A DNA stretch of 64,000 bases from an uncultured Lachnospiraceae bacterium (GTDB lineage: Bacteria; Bacillota; Clostridia; Lachnospirales; Lachnospiraceae): the NCBI GenBank assembly GCA_910586555.1, contig CAJUJY010000013.1, positions 1 to 64,000 of the forward strand, read 5' to 3'. A model generated the notes under the pieces. That model was not told the origin of the DNA. It saw only the letters and a program-made list of their open reading frames with translations, and made no database searches. Positions 1 through 7,779 of this stretch are shown here, in pieces. A program made the translations under genes and the position numbers. The stretch's first letter is position 1; every line of letters starts with the position of its first letter.

Positions 1-96
1 CCATGCCTTCATTATATCTTATCTTTAACTTTTTGAAAATTGATTTCCGTGATTACAGGCCACGGCTGTTTAATAAATTATTTCTTTCTATTCTTC

Positions 97-125
97 TTGT
101 TATTTTCTGGTAAAAATGATATTAT
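97..125 (+). promoter_or_regulatory. Promoter of the HD-GYP gene
   Basis: TTGTTA (97-102), a 17-bp spacer and TATTAT (120-125) form a sigma-A-like promoter. Transcription would start near position 132, so the ATG at 134 is too close to the transcript start to be used. This supports the later start at 236. Confidence 0.5.
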
Positions 126-235
126 AAACTTAGTTGCATAGCCAGACTTGTGCGTGGAATATATCTTATACCAAGATTAAAATACGGCATAGAAAAGTGC
201 AGTTTTGCAGGTATTGGCAAAAATGGAGGATTTTT

Positions 236-1330
236 ATGAATAAGAAAAAGGTACTAACAACTAACCTTGAAATAGGAATGGTTACCGCTGAAGCGGTCTA
301 TAATTTTTCCAACCATCTTATTATATCATCAAATACTACTTTAACCCCTGATATAATTGACAAATTAAAATACTATTCTGTAAAATCTGTTAAAATCCTG
401 GTGCCAGAAGACAGTGATGCAAACTTTGGTGCCAGCCCGGAAGAAAATGGCAGTAGTCTGACTTATTTTGAGAAAATACAGGCTTCTAATGAGTTTAAAA
501 TATTTGAAAATGAATTTAATTCATGTGTTAATAGTTTTAAAAGTGAACTTAATGATTTTGTTGTTAAGAATAGTGATGGCGTTATTGACAACATGTTAAA
601 ACATGTTGACCAGATATTTGGCAGGGCACGCAACCCATTACATCTTCTTGATATGATGCTATGCATAAGAAGTTATGATGATATTACATATGCACATTCA
701 ATGAATGTGGCCCTTATCTGCAATATAATAGGAAAATGGTTAAAGCTTCCAGAAGATGATTTGATGGTATTAGTTACAGCAGGACTTCTGCATGATATAG
801 GCAAACTTAAAATTCCTCCTGAAATTATAAAAAAACCTGGCAGGCTTACTAATGAAGAATTTTCAATAATAAGGCAACACCCTGGATATGGATATGATAT
901 TTTAAAAACTAAAAACCTTGACCCAAGAATTGTATACGCTGCCTTGCAGCACCATGAAAGATATAATGGCATGGGATATCCTGATAAACTTTCAGGATCT
1001 GAAATAGATTTTTTTGCTTCTATAGTAGCAGTTGCTGATGTATATGATGCAATGACGTCTAACAGGTCATACAGGAAAGGTATATGCCCTTTTGAAGTAC
1101 TTGAACAAATGGAACGTGAAAAAGACAGTTATGAGCCAGTTGTATTGCATAAGTTTATTAATAATACTGCTGAATCATATGTAAATAATGAAGTAATGTT
1201 ATCCAATGGTGAACGTGGGCGCGTTGTACTGCTGAATAAAGATTTTCTTTCAAGGCCTCTTGTATTTGTTGGGAATAAGACATATGACCTTTCTAAAATG
1301 AATGATATATATATAGAAAATATTATATAA
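236..1330 (+). CDS. HD-GYP domain protein, probable cyclic-di-GMP phosphodiesterase
   Basis: Predicted cytosolic enzyme of the HD-GYP family, which hydrolyses cyclic di-GMP. The 364-residue product has an N-terminal region of about 140 residues that I cannot assign with certainty (it looks like the small domain often found before HD-GYP domains), followed by the HD-GYP core. HDIGK is at about residues 186-190, a conserved HP follows about 30 residues later, HHE is at 239-241 and GYP at 247-249, so the metal-binding and signature residues are intact. The start at 236 is chosen because GGAGG lies just upstream (AAATGGAGGATTTTT), whereas an in-frame ATG at 134 sits on the predicted transcription start. 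It is a single-gene unit ended by a hairpin at 1331-1383. No receiver or transmembrane domain is visible, so its input signal is unknown. Confidence 0.88.
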   Translation: MNKKKVLTTNLEIGMVTAEAVYNFSNHLIISSNTTLTPDIIDKLKYYSVKSVKILVPEDSDANFGASPEENGSSLTYFEKIQASNEFKIFENEFNSCVNSFKSELNDFVVKNSDGVIDNMLKHVDQIFGRARNPLHLLDMMLCIRSYDDITYAHSMNVALICNIIGKWLKLPEDDLMVLVTAGLLHDIGKLKIPPEIIKKPGRLTNEEFSIIRQHPGYGYDILKTKNLDPRIVYAALQHHERYNGMGYPDKLSGSEIDFFASIVAVADVYDAMTSNRSYRKGICPFEVLEQMEREKDSYEPVVLHKFINNTAESYVNNEVMLSNGERGRVVLLNKDFLSRPLVFVGNKTYDLSKMNDIYIENII

Positions 1331-1383
1331 AAAACTGCTGCCTGTCCCATGAACTTATACATGTAAACAGACAGCAGTTTTTA
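1331..1383. terminator. Bidirectional terminator between convergent genes
   Basis: AAACTGCTG (1332-1340) pairs with CAGCAGTTT (1372-1380). The pairing extends inward with one mismatch, and A/T tracts flank both sides. It can end the plus-strand HD-GYP transcript and the minus-strand transcript of the next gene, whose stop codon overlaps it. Confidence 0.75.
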
Positions 1384-1758
1384 TGCTTTGGGAAGGTATA
1401 TATATACTATATACCCCCACCGTAATATAATCCCTGTTATAATAAACGCAGATTGTAAAACTACGTCAGTCCATTTCTTTTTAAATGTCTGCTTTCCAGT
1501 TTTATAATCCTCTTCGACAATATCTATCTGTGTTGAAAACCTTTTTACAATAAAAAGATAGCAAACTGTAATAAAAAACCATAAAATAAACATGCCAGAT
1601 CCTAGAAGCTGGTACAGCCCGTCACTTTCTGGTTTATAATGTCCTGGATTTCCTTTTGCATTTACAAGTTTTGAAAATGCATAATAAAGGTAATCAAGGG
1701 AAACATATCCCCATACCAGGCTGATAACTGAAAATATAAGCTTTTTCCACCAGCGCAT
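1381..1758 (-). CDS. Small membrane protein of unknown function
   Basis: I do not recognise this 125-residue protein. It has three hydrophobic stretches that look like membrane spans, at about residues 8-28, 50-70 and 100-120. A polar loop of about 30 residues before the third carries Lys/Glu-rich sequence (EEDYKTGKQTFKKKW). AGGGGG lies 11 bp upstream of the ATG. It follows the 115-residue gene at 1806-2153 on the same strand by 47 bp, so the two are probably cotranscribed. No function can be inferred from context. Confidence 0.6.
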   Translation of the reverse strand: MRWWKKLIFSVISLVWGYVSLDYLYYAFSKLVNAKGNPGHYKPESDGLYQLLGSGMFILWFFITVCYLFIVKRFSTQIDIVEEDYKTGKQTFKKKWTDVVLQSAFIITGIILRWGYIVYIYLPKA

Positions 1759-1805
1759 ACTATAAAGTTCCCCCTGTCTGTGTCTTTTATACAGCCTGGC
1801 GGTAT

Positions 1806-2153
1806 TTATGCAAACATATCAAAATTCATGCCAGTAAGGACCGTGCTTTCTGCTGCCATTCTCTGCCGCTCATATATATTACTTGTGTTATATTCTGCTT
1901 TGCTTAAAGACATGTATCCATTTTTAATTGCATCAACCTGTTTTGTTCCTGGTGCCTGCGCTGCCCCCATGCTGTTATCCTGCCTGTATATGGCAGCAGG
2001 CTGTTTATATTCTTCCCCACTGCCAGAACCTGGCAGCTTTTTAACAGGCTTTACAGGATTAACAGGAATGTTATCTGCCATATTATAATTATTATTATTA
2101 AATACATATAAATGGCTGGCTTCCCTGTTACCTGAAATTCTTTGTATAGTCAT
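1806..2153 (-). CDS. Hypothetical hydrophilic protein
   Basis: Unrecognised protein of 115 residues with no signal peptide and no membrane segment. It is rich in Asn, Gly, Pro, Gln and Met, which suggests a largely disordered chain. The minus strand is preferred over an overlapping plus-strand frame because AGGGGG stands 8 bp before the ATG and a same-strand gene follows. The overlapping plus-strand frame lacks a convincing ribosome binding site. Confidence 0.5.
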   Translation of the reverse strand: MTIQRISGNREASHLYVFNNNNYNMADNIPVNPVKPVKKLPGSGSGEEYKQPAAIYRQDNSMGAAQAPGTKQVDAIKNGYMSLSKAEYNTSNIYERQRMAAESTVLTGMNFDMFA

Positions 2154-2252
2154 ATTATAACCCCCTGTTCTGTTTTAAGCTTTTATTCTATAATTATTAT
2201 ACTTCTGCCAGAAAACTATTTCAAGTATATTTTTTACTGGCAGTTGCGTTTT

Positions 2253-2290
2253 CCTGTATTATGCACAGATAAATAAAGTTATTAATTTTA
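2253..2290 (+). repeat. Dispersed short repeat, copy 1
   Basis: The segment beginning CCTGTATTATGCA and ending TTATTAATTTTA resembles two segments near 57370 and 57421 (see those entries). It lies between the promoter of rplM and the small gene at 1806-2153. Role unknown, and the similarity was judged by eye. Confidence 0.3.
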
Positions 2291-2314
2291 AAGGTAAAAT
2301 ATGCCTGAAAAACC

Positions 2315-2343
2315 TTGACAAGCTAGTATAATCGTAATATAAT
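2315..2343 (+). promoter_or_regulatory. Promoter of rplM-rpsI
   Basis: Consensus sigma-A promoter: TTGACA (2315-2320), 17-bp spacer, TATAAT (2338-2343). Both hexamers are perfect, as expected for a highly expressed ribosomal protein operon. The transcript would carry about 100 nt of leader before the ATG at 2451. Confidence 0.88.
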
Positions 2344-2350
2344 TAGCAAA

Positions 2351-2437
2351 TGTGGCGTGTTATATGCTGGACCACAAGCCCCGGTAGAGCATCTACGCGC
2401 AATTATAAGTAGATATAAATTCGTAGTAATTATAATT
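2351..2437 (+). promoter_or_regulatory. rplM leader, possible L13 autoregulatory element
   Basis: The leader contains GTAGA (2384-2388), TCTAC (2392-2396) and a second GTAGAT (2409-2414). The middle segment can pair with either flanking one, giving two mutually exclusive helices. Ribosomal L13 leaders are known in Firmicutes. I cannot confirm that this one matches the described motif. Confidence 0.4.
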
Positions 2438-2450
2438 AGGAGGTACTGGG

Positions 2451-2891
2451 ATGAAAAGTTATATGGCTAGCCCATCCACAATTAAAAGAAAATGGTATGT
2501 AGTTGATGCCACAGGGCATACATTAGGACGTCTTGCATCAGAAGTTGCAAGTATATTAAGAGGTAAGAATAAGCCAACATATACACCACATATTGATACA
2601 GGTGATTATGTAATTGTAGTTAATGCTGATAAAGTAAAGGTTACAGGTAAAAAGCTTGACCAGAAAATATATTATAACCATTCTGCTTATGTAGGCGGTA
2701 TGAAAGAAACAACACTCAAAGATATGCTCATTAAAAAACCTGAATATGTTATTAACCATGCTGTAAAGGGTATGCTTCCAAAGGGCCCCCTTGGACGCCA
2801 GATGTTTAAAAAGCTTCATGTCTACGTAGGTGCAGAACATTCACATGAAGCACAGAAACCAGAAGTTTTAGAAATCAAAGAAAGAGCATAA
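2451..2891 (+). CDS. rplM: 50S ribosomal protein L13
   Basis: Ribosomal protein uL13, an early-binding protein of the 50S subunit. The 146-residue length is standard. The family segments VVDATGHTLGRLAS near the N-terminus, RGKNKPTYTPH, and GMLPKGPLGRQMFKKL in the C-terminal half are all present. ATG at 2451 has AGGAGG 7 bp upstream (2438-2443). rpsI follows after 19 bp, the usual L13-S9 pair. In many Firmicutes this pair follows the alpha operon, but here it has its own consensus promoter and faces secY. Confidence 0.97.
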   Translation: MKSYMASPSTIKRKWYVVDATGHTLGRLASEVASILRGKNKPTYTPHIDTGDYVIVVNADKVKVTGKKLDQKIYYNHSAYVGGMKETTLKDMLIKKPEYVINHAVKGMLPKGPLGRQMFKKLHVYVGAEHSHEAQKPEVLEIKERA

Positions 2892-2910
2892 TTGAGAGGA
2901 GGAAAATACA

Positions 2911-3303
2911 GTGGCAAATGTAAAGTTTTATGGTACAGGCAGGAGAAAAAGCAGTGTTGCCAGGGTATATTTAGTACCAGGCTCAGGCAAGGTTACAATA
3001 AATAAAAGAGATATCGACGATTATTTTGGTCTTGAAACATTAAAAATTATAGTGCGCCAGCCTCTTGAAGCTACCAATACAACTGATAAATATGATGCAA
3101 AAATTACAGTACATGGCGGAGGTTTTACAGGCCAGGCAGGTGCTATCAGGCATGGTATTGCAAGGGCACTCCTTACAGTAGATGCGGAGTTCCGTCCTAC
3201 ACTTAAAAAAGCAGGATACCTGACACGTGACCCACGTATGAAAGAACGTAAGAAATATGGTCTTAAGAAAGCCCGCAGGGCTCCACAGTTCTCTAAGAGA
3301 TAA
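2911..3303 (+). CDS. rpsI: 30S ribosomal protein S9
   Basis: Ribosomal protein uS9 of the small subunit. Its C-terminal tail reaches the P-site tRNA anticodon stem. The 130-residue product begins at a GTG (2911) with AGAGGAGG just upstream. It has the family start YGTGRRKSSVARV, the GGGFTGQAGAIRHGIARAL core, and the conserved basic tail ending in SKR. It is second in the rplM operon and is followed by a strong terminator. Confidence 0.97.
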   Translation: MANVKFYGTGRRKSSVARVYLVPGSGKVTINKRDIDDYFGLETLKIIVRQPLEATNTTDKYDAKITVHGGGFTGQAGAIRHGIARALLTVDAEFRPTLKKAGYLTRDPRMKERKKYGLKKARRAPQFSKR

Positions 3304-3330
3304 TTACAAACAGGATAATAGATTTTATAA

Positions 3331-3366
3331 CCCCTTGGAAACCTGGTATTTCCAAGGGGGTTTCTT
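3331..3366 (+). terminator. Terminator of rplM-rpsI
   Basis: CCCCTTGGAAA pairs with TTTCCAAGGGG around the loop CCTGGTA, followed by GTTTCTTT. A typical GC-rich intrinsic terminator on the plus strand. Confidence 0.85.
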
Positions 3367-3390
3367 TATGTAATTCCATATTATATATTT

Positions 3391-3422
3391 AAAAAGGACA
3401 GAATACCCTTCTGCCCTTTTAT
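3391..3422 (-). terminator. Terminator of the rpsJ-secY operon
   Basis: Read on the minus strand, AAAAGGGCAGAA pairs with TTCTGTCCTTTTT, and the downstream arm ends in a T run. It lies about 55 bp past the secY stop and ends the long ribosomal protein operon. The reverse orientation could also back up the rpsI terminator. Confidence 0.8.
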
Positions 3423-3476
3423 AATATACAAAGCATATATTATACACCCTGTATATATTAATAGTATTAACTATTT

Positions 3477-4814
3477 TTATTCACTTATAAATCCCCTGTA
3501 ATGGCGCACAAGCATCTGTGATTCAATCTGCTTTAATGTTTCAAGTACAACACCTACTATAATGATAAGTGATGTCCCGCCAAATGATACATCTGCACCA
3601 AATGCACCTGAGAAGAATATAGGTACAACTGCTACAAATGATAAACCAATAGCACCTATTAAAATAATGCTGTTTAATACTTTTGCCAGATAATCTGTTG
3701 TTGGCTTTCCTGGCCTTATTCCTGGTATAAATCCTCCCTGCTTCTTCATGTTAATTGCAATCTCCTGCGGATTGAATGTTATTGATGTGTAGAAATAAGC
3801 AAAGAAAATTAATAATGCAATATATATAACAAGCCCTAGTGTATATTTAAATTCACCAAAACTTTCAAAATTACACCATGCATTCTGGTTAAGCACCTTT
3901 AATATCTTCTGTCCCAGTGAAGCACCATCGCCTGATGCTGGCTGTACACCTGCAAAATTTGCTATAACGATTGGCATTGAAAACAGTGAACCTGCAAAGA
4001 TTACAGGGATAACACCAGCAGTATTTACTTTAAGCGGGATATGTGATGTCTGTCCGCCTACAAGCTTCCTGCCCTGTGTTTTTTTAGAATACTGTACGCT
4101 TATCCTTCTTTCACCATCAGAAAGGATTACGATAAATACCACCATTCCAATTAACACAGCAATTATAATAACTGCACCAACCAGTCCATTTGTTACAGTG
4201 CTGGCACCTGATACAAACTTTTCATAAAGGTTTGCCATATCCTCTGGTACTCTTGATACAATATTGTAAAGAAGGATTATGGAAATGCCGTTTCCTACAC
4301 CTCTTTCTGTAATCTGTTCACCAAGCCACATAAGGTATGCTGAGCCTGCTGTTAATGAAACAATTATAACTGATACAGATGTAAATGTCACACCTTCTGT
4401 CAGGTAACCGCTTCTTCCAAATCCTACTGCCATTGCAGCACTTTCCATTACTGAAAGCCCAATGGTAAGGTATCTTGTATATTCTGCAAGCTTTTTCCTG
4501 CCTTCTTCACCATCTTTATGCAGCTCCTCAAGCCTTGGGATTGCAATAGTAAGAAGCTGTATAATAATAGAAGCCGTAATATATGGCGTAATATTCAATG
4601 CAAATATAGACATTGATGAAAAAGAACCACCTGTAAGCTGGTTAAAGAAGTCAAGTGAATTCTGGCTGTTAAACCATTCTGAAATATATGATGCATCAAC
4701 ACCCGGAACTGGTAGCTGGCACCCTATACGTACAATAACCAAAGCAGCTAAAGTATAAAAAATCTTATTCCTCAGATCTTTGATTTTAAACGCATTCTGG
4801 ACTGTCTGGAACAT
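3477..4814 (-). CDS. secY: Protein translocase subunit SecY
   Basis: Central channel subunit of the SecYEG translocon in the cytoplasmic membrane. The 445-residue product is of normal length for Firmicutes with about ten hydrophobic spans. Recognisable family stretches include QLPVPGVD near the N-terminus, ERGVGNGIS near residue 170, IPLKVNTAGVIP near 265, and GFIPGIRPGKPT in the C-terminal part. It starts 2 bp after the rplO stop. In most Firmicutes adk, map, infA and the rpsM-rpoA genes follow secY. Here a terminator and the convergent rpsI gene follow instead, so the cluster has been split at this point. Confidence 0.97.
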   Translation of the reverse strand: MFQTVQNAFKIKDLRNKIFYTLAALVIVRIGCQLPVPGVDASYISEWFNSQNSLDFFNQLTGGSFSSMSIFALNITPYITASIIIQLLTIAIPRLEELHKDGEEGRKKLAEYTRYLTIGLSVMESAAMAVGFGRSGYLTEGVTFTSVSVIIVSLTAGSAYLMWLGEQITERGVGNGISIILLYNIVSRVPEDMANLYEKFVSGASTVTNGLVGAVIIIAVLIGMVVFIVILSDGERRISVQYSKKTQGRKLVGGQTSHIPLKVNTAGVIPVIFAGSLFSMPIVIANFAGVQPASGDGASLGQKILKVLNQNAWCNFESFGEFKYTLGLVIYIALLIFFAYFYTSITFNPQEIAINMKKQGGFIPGIRPGKPTTDYLAKVLNSIILIGAIGLSFVAVVPIFFSGAFGADVSFGGTSLIIIVGVVLETLKQIESQMLVRHYRGFISE

Positions 4815-4816
4815 CC

Positions 4817-5260
4817 TTAAATCACCTCAGCTTTTCCACCAAGAGCCTCAATCTTCTGGATAGCACTCTTACTGAATGCATTAACCTGAACTGTAAGCTT
4901 CTTAGTTAATTCCCCATTCCCGAGTACCTTAACTCCATCTCCTGGATTACTAATTATGCCTTTTTCGCGTAATGCTTCAATAGTAACTACATCTCCATCA
5001 TTAAATTTTTTCTCTAAATTGCCGACATTTATTGCAACTATATCTTTAGAATTACGGTTTTTAAAACCTCTTTTTGGAATACGTCTGTAAAGTGGCATCT
5101 GCCCGCCTTCAAAACCTGGACGTGGTGCACCTGAACGTGCCTTCTGTCCCTTATGGCCTTTGCCTGCTGTTTTTCCATTACCTGAGCCATGTCCACGGCC
5201 TCTCCTGAAATTATTGCTCTGTTTAGAACCTTTTGCTGGTTTTAAATTTGATAAATCCAT
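4817..5260 (-). CDS. rplO: 50S ribosomal protein L15
   Basis: Ribosomal protein uL15, 147 residues. The N-terminal half is very basic and glycine-rich (RRGRGHGSGNGKTAGKGHKG), the extended tail that threads through 23S rRNA. The globular C-terminal half ends in FSKSAIQKIEALGGKAEVI. AGGAGG precedes the ATG. It is separated from rpmD by 142 bp of hairpin-forming sequence, unusually long for this operon. Confidence 0.96.
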   Translation of the reverse strand: MDLSNLKPAKGSKQSNNFRRGRGHGSGNGKTAGKGHKGQKARSGAPRPGFEGGQMPLYRRIPKRGFKNRNSKDIVAINVGNLEKKFNDGDVVTIEALREKGIISNPGDGVKVLGNGELTKKLTVQVNAFSKSAIQKIEALGGKAEVI

Positions 5261-5402
5261 TTTTTACCTCCTGTAATACGGGCTGGCATTTGCCAGCCGT
5301 TTATCACTATACGGGCACAGGATTATGCCCTCGCTGTTGTTTTATATTTTTTAATATAGAATATAATATTAATGACAGGCAAAAAAAGCCTGCCCTTAAA
5401 AA
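5261..5402 (-). other. Hairpin-rich spacer inside the ribosomal operon
   Basis: The gap between rpmD and rplO holds three inverted repeats read on the minus strand. GGCAGGC / GCCTGTC surrounds a T7 loop near 5378-5398. GGGCA / TGCCC is near 5310-5330. The strongest, GGCTGGCA / TGCCAGCC (5281-5298), has a 2-nt loop and ends close to the rplO ribosome binding site. No U-rich terminator tail is evident. They may stabilise or process the mRNA or tune SecY/L15 expression. Confidence 0.5.
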
Positions 5403-5585
5403 TTATATTTCTTCAACTTTTACAAGATGCCTTACATGCCATATCATGCCCCTTACTGCATCATTATCAGGCAGTTCAACTGTTTTATTAAGTTTTCTTA
5501 ACCCTAATGCTTCAACAGTTGCACGGTGCTTTGGAATGGCGCCAATTGTAGATTTAATTAATGTAACTTTTAATTTATCTGCCAT
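5403..5585 (-). CDS. rpmD: 50S ribosomal protein L30
   Basis: Ribosomal protein uL30, the small bacterial form of 60 residues. It has the typical pattern KVTLIKSTIG, a K/RHRATVEALGLRKLN segment, and a C-terminal VRGMI-HVRHLVKVEE. It lies between rpsE and rplO in the standard spc order. Confidence 0.95.
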   Translation of the reverse strand: MADKLKVTLIKSTIGAIPKHRATVEALGLRKLNKTVELPDNDAVRGMIWHVRHLVKVEEI

Positions 5586-5624
5586 AATTTACCTCATTTC
5601 TGCGCTGCTTTTGCGCATGACTGA

Positions 5625-6134
5625 TTAGCTTAAAAGCTCTTCAAGTGATACCCCTCTTGCCCTTGCTACATCTTCAGGCCTTTTAAGGTTATTAAGGCCA
5701 TTAACCGCAGCAAGCACAACATTCTGCTTGTTATTAGAACCAAGGGATTTTGTACGGATATTCTTGTAACCTGCAAGTTCAAGTACCGCACGTGCAGGGC
5801 CGCCAGCAATAATACCTGTACCTTCCGGGGCCTTTTTAATAAGAACAGAAGCACTGCCAAATTTGCCAATAAAGTCATGCGGCACACTGCCATTCGGATC
5901 GATAGGAACTTCAACAAGTTTCTTTGTTGCGTCTTCTTTGCCTTTGCGGATAGCTTCTGGTATTTCAGCCGCTTTGCCAAGTCCAACGCCAACATGGCCG
6001 TTCTTATCGCCAACTACTACTAATGCAGAAAACCTCATATTGCGTCCGCCTTTAACTACTTTGGTTACACGCTTAATCGTTACTACATTATCTTCCAGCT
6101 CTAACTGGCTGGCATCAATAATTGTACGTTTCAT
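5625..6134 (-). CDS. rpsE: 30S ribosomal protein S5
   Basis: Ribosomal protein uS5, 169 residues, involved in decoding accuracy and mRNA entry. It shows the double-stranded RNA-binding N-terminal domain with KRVTKVVKGGRNMRFSALVVVGD, the GKAAEIPEAIRKG segment, and the C-terminal domain with GPARAVLELAG and SKSLGSNN-like sequence (TKSLGSNNKQN). It is 20 bp downstream of rplR. Confidence 0.97.
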   Translation of the reverse strand: MKRTIIDASQLELEDNVVTIKRVTKVVKGGRNMRFSALVVVGDKNGHVGVGLGKAAEIPEAIRKGKEDATKKLVEVPIDPNGSVPHDFIGKFGSASVLIKKAPEGTGIIAGGPARAVLELAGYKNIRTKSLGSNNKQNVVLAAVNGLNNLKRPEDVARARGVSLEELLS

Positions 6135-6154
6135 GAATTTTCCCCCTAAATCTA

Positions 6155-6523
6155 TTAAAATTCTAAGCCAGCTTCCCTTGCTGCTTCAGCTAAAGCTTTA
6201 ACCTTGCCATGATATATATATCCGCCTCTGTCAAATACAACAGTTTTAATACCTTTGTCAAGTGCCTTTTTAGCAATTACACCGCCAAGTTTTGCAGCAG
6301 CATCAATGTTATTTGTCTTCTCTAATCCCTCTTTAACTTCACCCTGGAGAGTTGAAGCAGAAACTAAAGTATGGCCGGCAACATCATCTATAACCTGGAC
6401 ATACATATGGTTATTGCTTCTGAATACTGCCATGCGTGGTCTTTCCGGTGTGCCCGAAATACGCTTGCGGACTTTGAGATGTTTCTTTTTGCGGACTTCA
6501 CTTCTTGACTGCTTTTTAATCAT
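6155..6523 (-). CDS. rplR: 50S ribosomal protein L18
   Basis: Ribosomal protein uL18, 122 residues, which binds 5S rRNA together with L5. It has the family patterns RKRISGTPERPRMAVFRSN near the N-terminus, VVFDRGGYIYHG, and a closing ALAEAAREAGLEF. Standard position between rplF and rpsE. Confidence 0.97.
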   Translation of the reverse strand: MIKKQSRSEVRKKKHLKVRKRISGTPERPRMAVFRSNNHMYVQVIDDVAGHTLVSASTLQGEVKEGLEKTNNIDAAAKLGGVIAKKALDKGIKTVVFDRGGYIYHGKVKALAEAAREAGLEF

Positions 6524-6542
6524 TGTATTCTCACTCCTTTAC

Positions 6543-7085
6543 TTATTTTTTACCTGTCTTACCAACTTTACGCCTTATAACCTCGTCAGCGTATTTAATA
6601 CCCTTGCCCTTATAAGGCTCTGGAGCTCTCTTTTCCCTGATTTCGGCAGCGTACTGTCCGACTTTTTCTTTATCTATGCCTTTGACAATAATTTTGTTCT
6701 GTCCTTCAACTACAACTTCAAGGCCTTCAGGGTCTTCCATTTCTACAGGATGTGAATATCCAAGTGAAAGTATTAACTTTTTGCCCTGCTTCTGTGCCCT
6801 GTAACCAACACCATTTACTTCAAGCTCTTTTGTATAACCCTCTGTTACACCTGTAACCATGTTAAAAATAAGGGTTCTTGTAAGGCCATGCAGGGATTTC
6901 ATTTTCTTAAGGTCATTAGGCCTTGAAACAATGATTTCCTCTCCCTCTTTCTTAATCTCCATCTCTGCCGGGAGCACTCTTTCAAGAGTACCTTTTGGCC
7001 CTTTTACAGTCACTTTATTATTTTCTGCAATATCGGCAGTTACCCCTGCCGGTATAGCGATAGGCATTCTTCCAATACGTGACAT
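6543..7085 (-). CDS. rplF: 50S ribosomal protein L6
   Basis: Ribosomal protein uL6, 180 residues, near the factor-binding site of the 50S subunit. It starts MSRIGRMPI and carries the two related L6 domains, with the C-terminal signature PEPYKGKGIKY at about residues 151-161. An in-frame ATG 15 bp upstream is rejected because it overlaps the GGAGG that serves the ATG at 7085 (ATGGAGGTGCACGGC then ATG). Confidence 0.97.
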   Translation of the reverse strand: MSRIGRMPIAIPAGVTADIAENNKVTVKGPKGTLERVLPAEMEIKKEGEEIIVSRPNDLKKMKSLHGLTRTLIFNMVTGVTEGYTKELEVNGVGYRAQKQGKKLILSLGYSHPVEMEDPEGLEVVVEGQNKIIVKGIDKEKVGQYAAEIREKRAPEPYKGKGIKYADEVIRRKVGKTGKK

Positions 7086-7163
7086 GCCGTGCACCTCCAT
7101 ATTCTTAGGTTTTATATATCAATATAACGCCATGCAGCTTATTTCTTACCAGATTAATTTATC

Positions 7164-7565
7164 TTACCAGATAAATGCAAGAACTTCACCGCCAACATTT
7201 TCTTTTCTTGCTTCCTTGTCTGTCATAACGCCTTTATTTGTAGAAATAATGGCAATTCCCAGTCCCCCAAGTACTTTAGGGAGTTCTTCTTTGCCAGCAT
7301 AAATACGCAGGCCGGGTTTTGAAATCCTCTTTAAACCAGAGATAATTTTATCATTTTTATCTGCGCCATACTTTAATGTAATATGAATCATTCTGATGCC
7401 ATCAACATCAACCATATCAAACTTTTTAATGTAACCTTCCTTTAAAAGAATTTCTGCAATAGAAATCTTCATCTTTGAAGCAGGTACATCTACTGTATCA
7501 TGCTTTGCAGTATTTGCATTACGGATTCTTGTAAGCATATCTGCAATAGGATCGCTCGTCATCAT
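7164..7565 (-). CDS. rpsH: 30S ribosomal protein S8
   Basis: Ribosomal protein uS8, 133 residues, a primary 16S rRNA binder. Both domains are visible, from DPIADMLTRIRNA at the N-terminus to the C-terminal KVLGGLGIAIISTNKGVMTD and GGEVLAFIW. It lies 15 bp downstream of rpsN. Confidence 0.97.
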   Translation of the reverse strand: MMTSDPIADMLTRIRNANTAKHDTVDVPASKMKISIAEILLKEGYIKKFDMVDVDGIRMIHITLKYGADKNDKIISGLKRISKPGLRIYAGKEELPKVLGGLGIAIISTNKGVMTDKEARKENVGGEVLAFIW

Positions 7566-7580
7566 CTTAGTTTTACCTCC

Positions 7581-7766
7581 TTACCAGCTTGCTTTCTTCA
7601 CGCCTGGAATCTGTCCTTTATAAGCTAACTCACGAAAGCAGATTCTGCAAATTCCATATTTCCTCAAATAAGCATGTGGCCTGCCACAAATCCTGCAGCG
7701 GCTGTATTCCCTTGTAGAAAATTTAGCCTTGCGCTGCTGCTTAACCTTCATAGAAGTCTTAGCCAT
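7581..7766 (-). CDS. rpsN: 30S ribosomal protein S14, zinc-binding form
   Basis: Ribosomal protein uS14 of the short zinc-ribbon type, 61 residues (MAKTSMKVKQ start). Two CxxC pairs, CRIC and CRIC, are spaced as expected for one zinc ion. The start at 7766 is preceded by GAGGG and matches the family start. A longer in-frame reading frame reaches 7832 but overlaps the rplE 3' end and has no family support. Confidence 0.95.
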   Translation of the reverse strand: MAKTSMKVKQQRKAKFSTREYSRCRICGRPHAYLRKYGICRICFRELAYKGQIPGVKKASW

Positions 7767-7779
7767 GAAATTTCCCTCC

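Noticed and set aside
1780..2088. A 102-codon plus-strand frame opposite the small gene at 1806-2153
   Set aside because: No ribosome binding site, and the minus-strand frame has AGGGGG at 8 bp and a same-strand neighbour.
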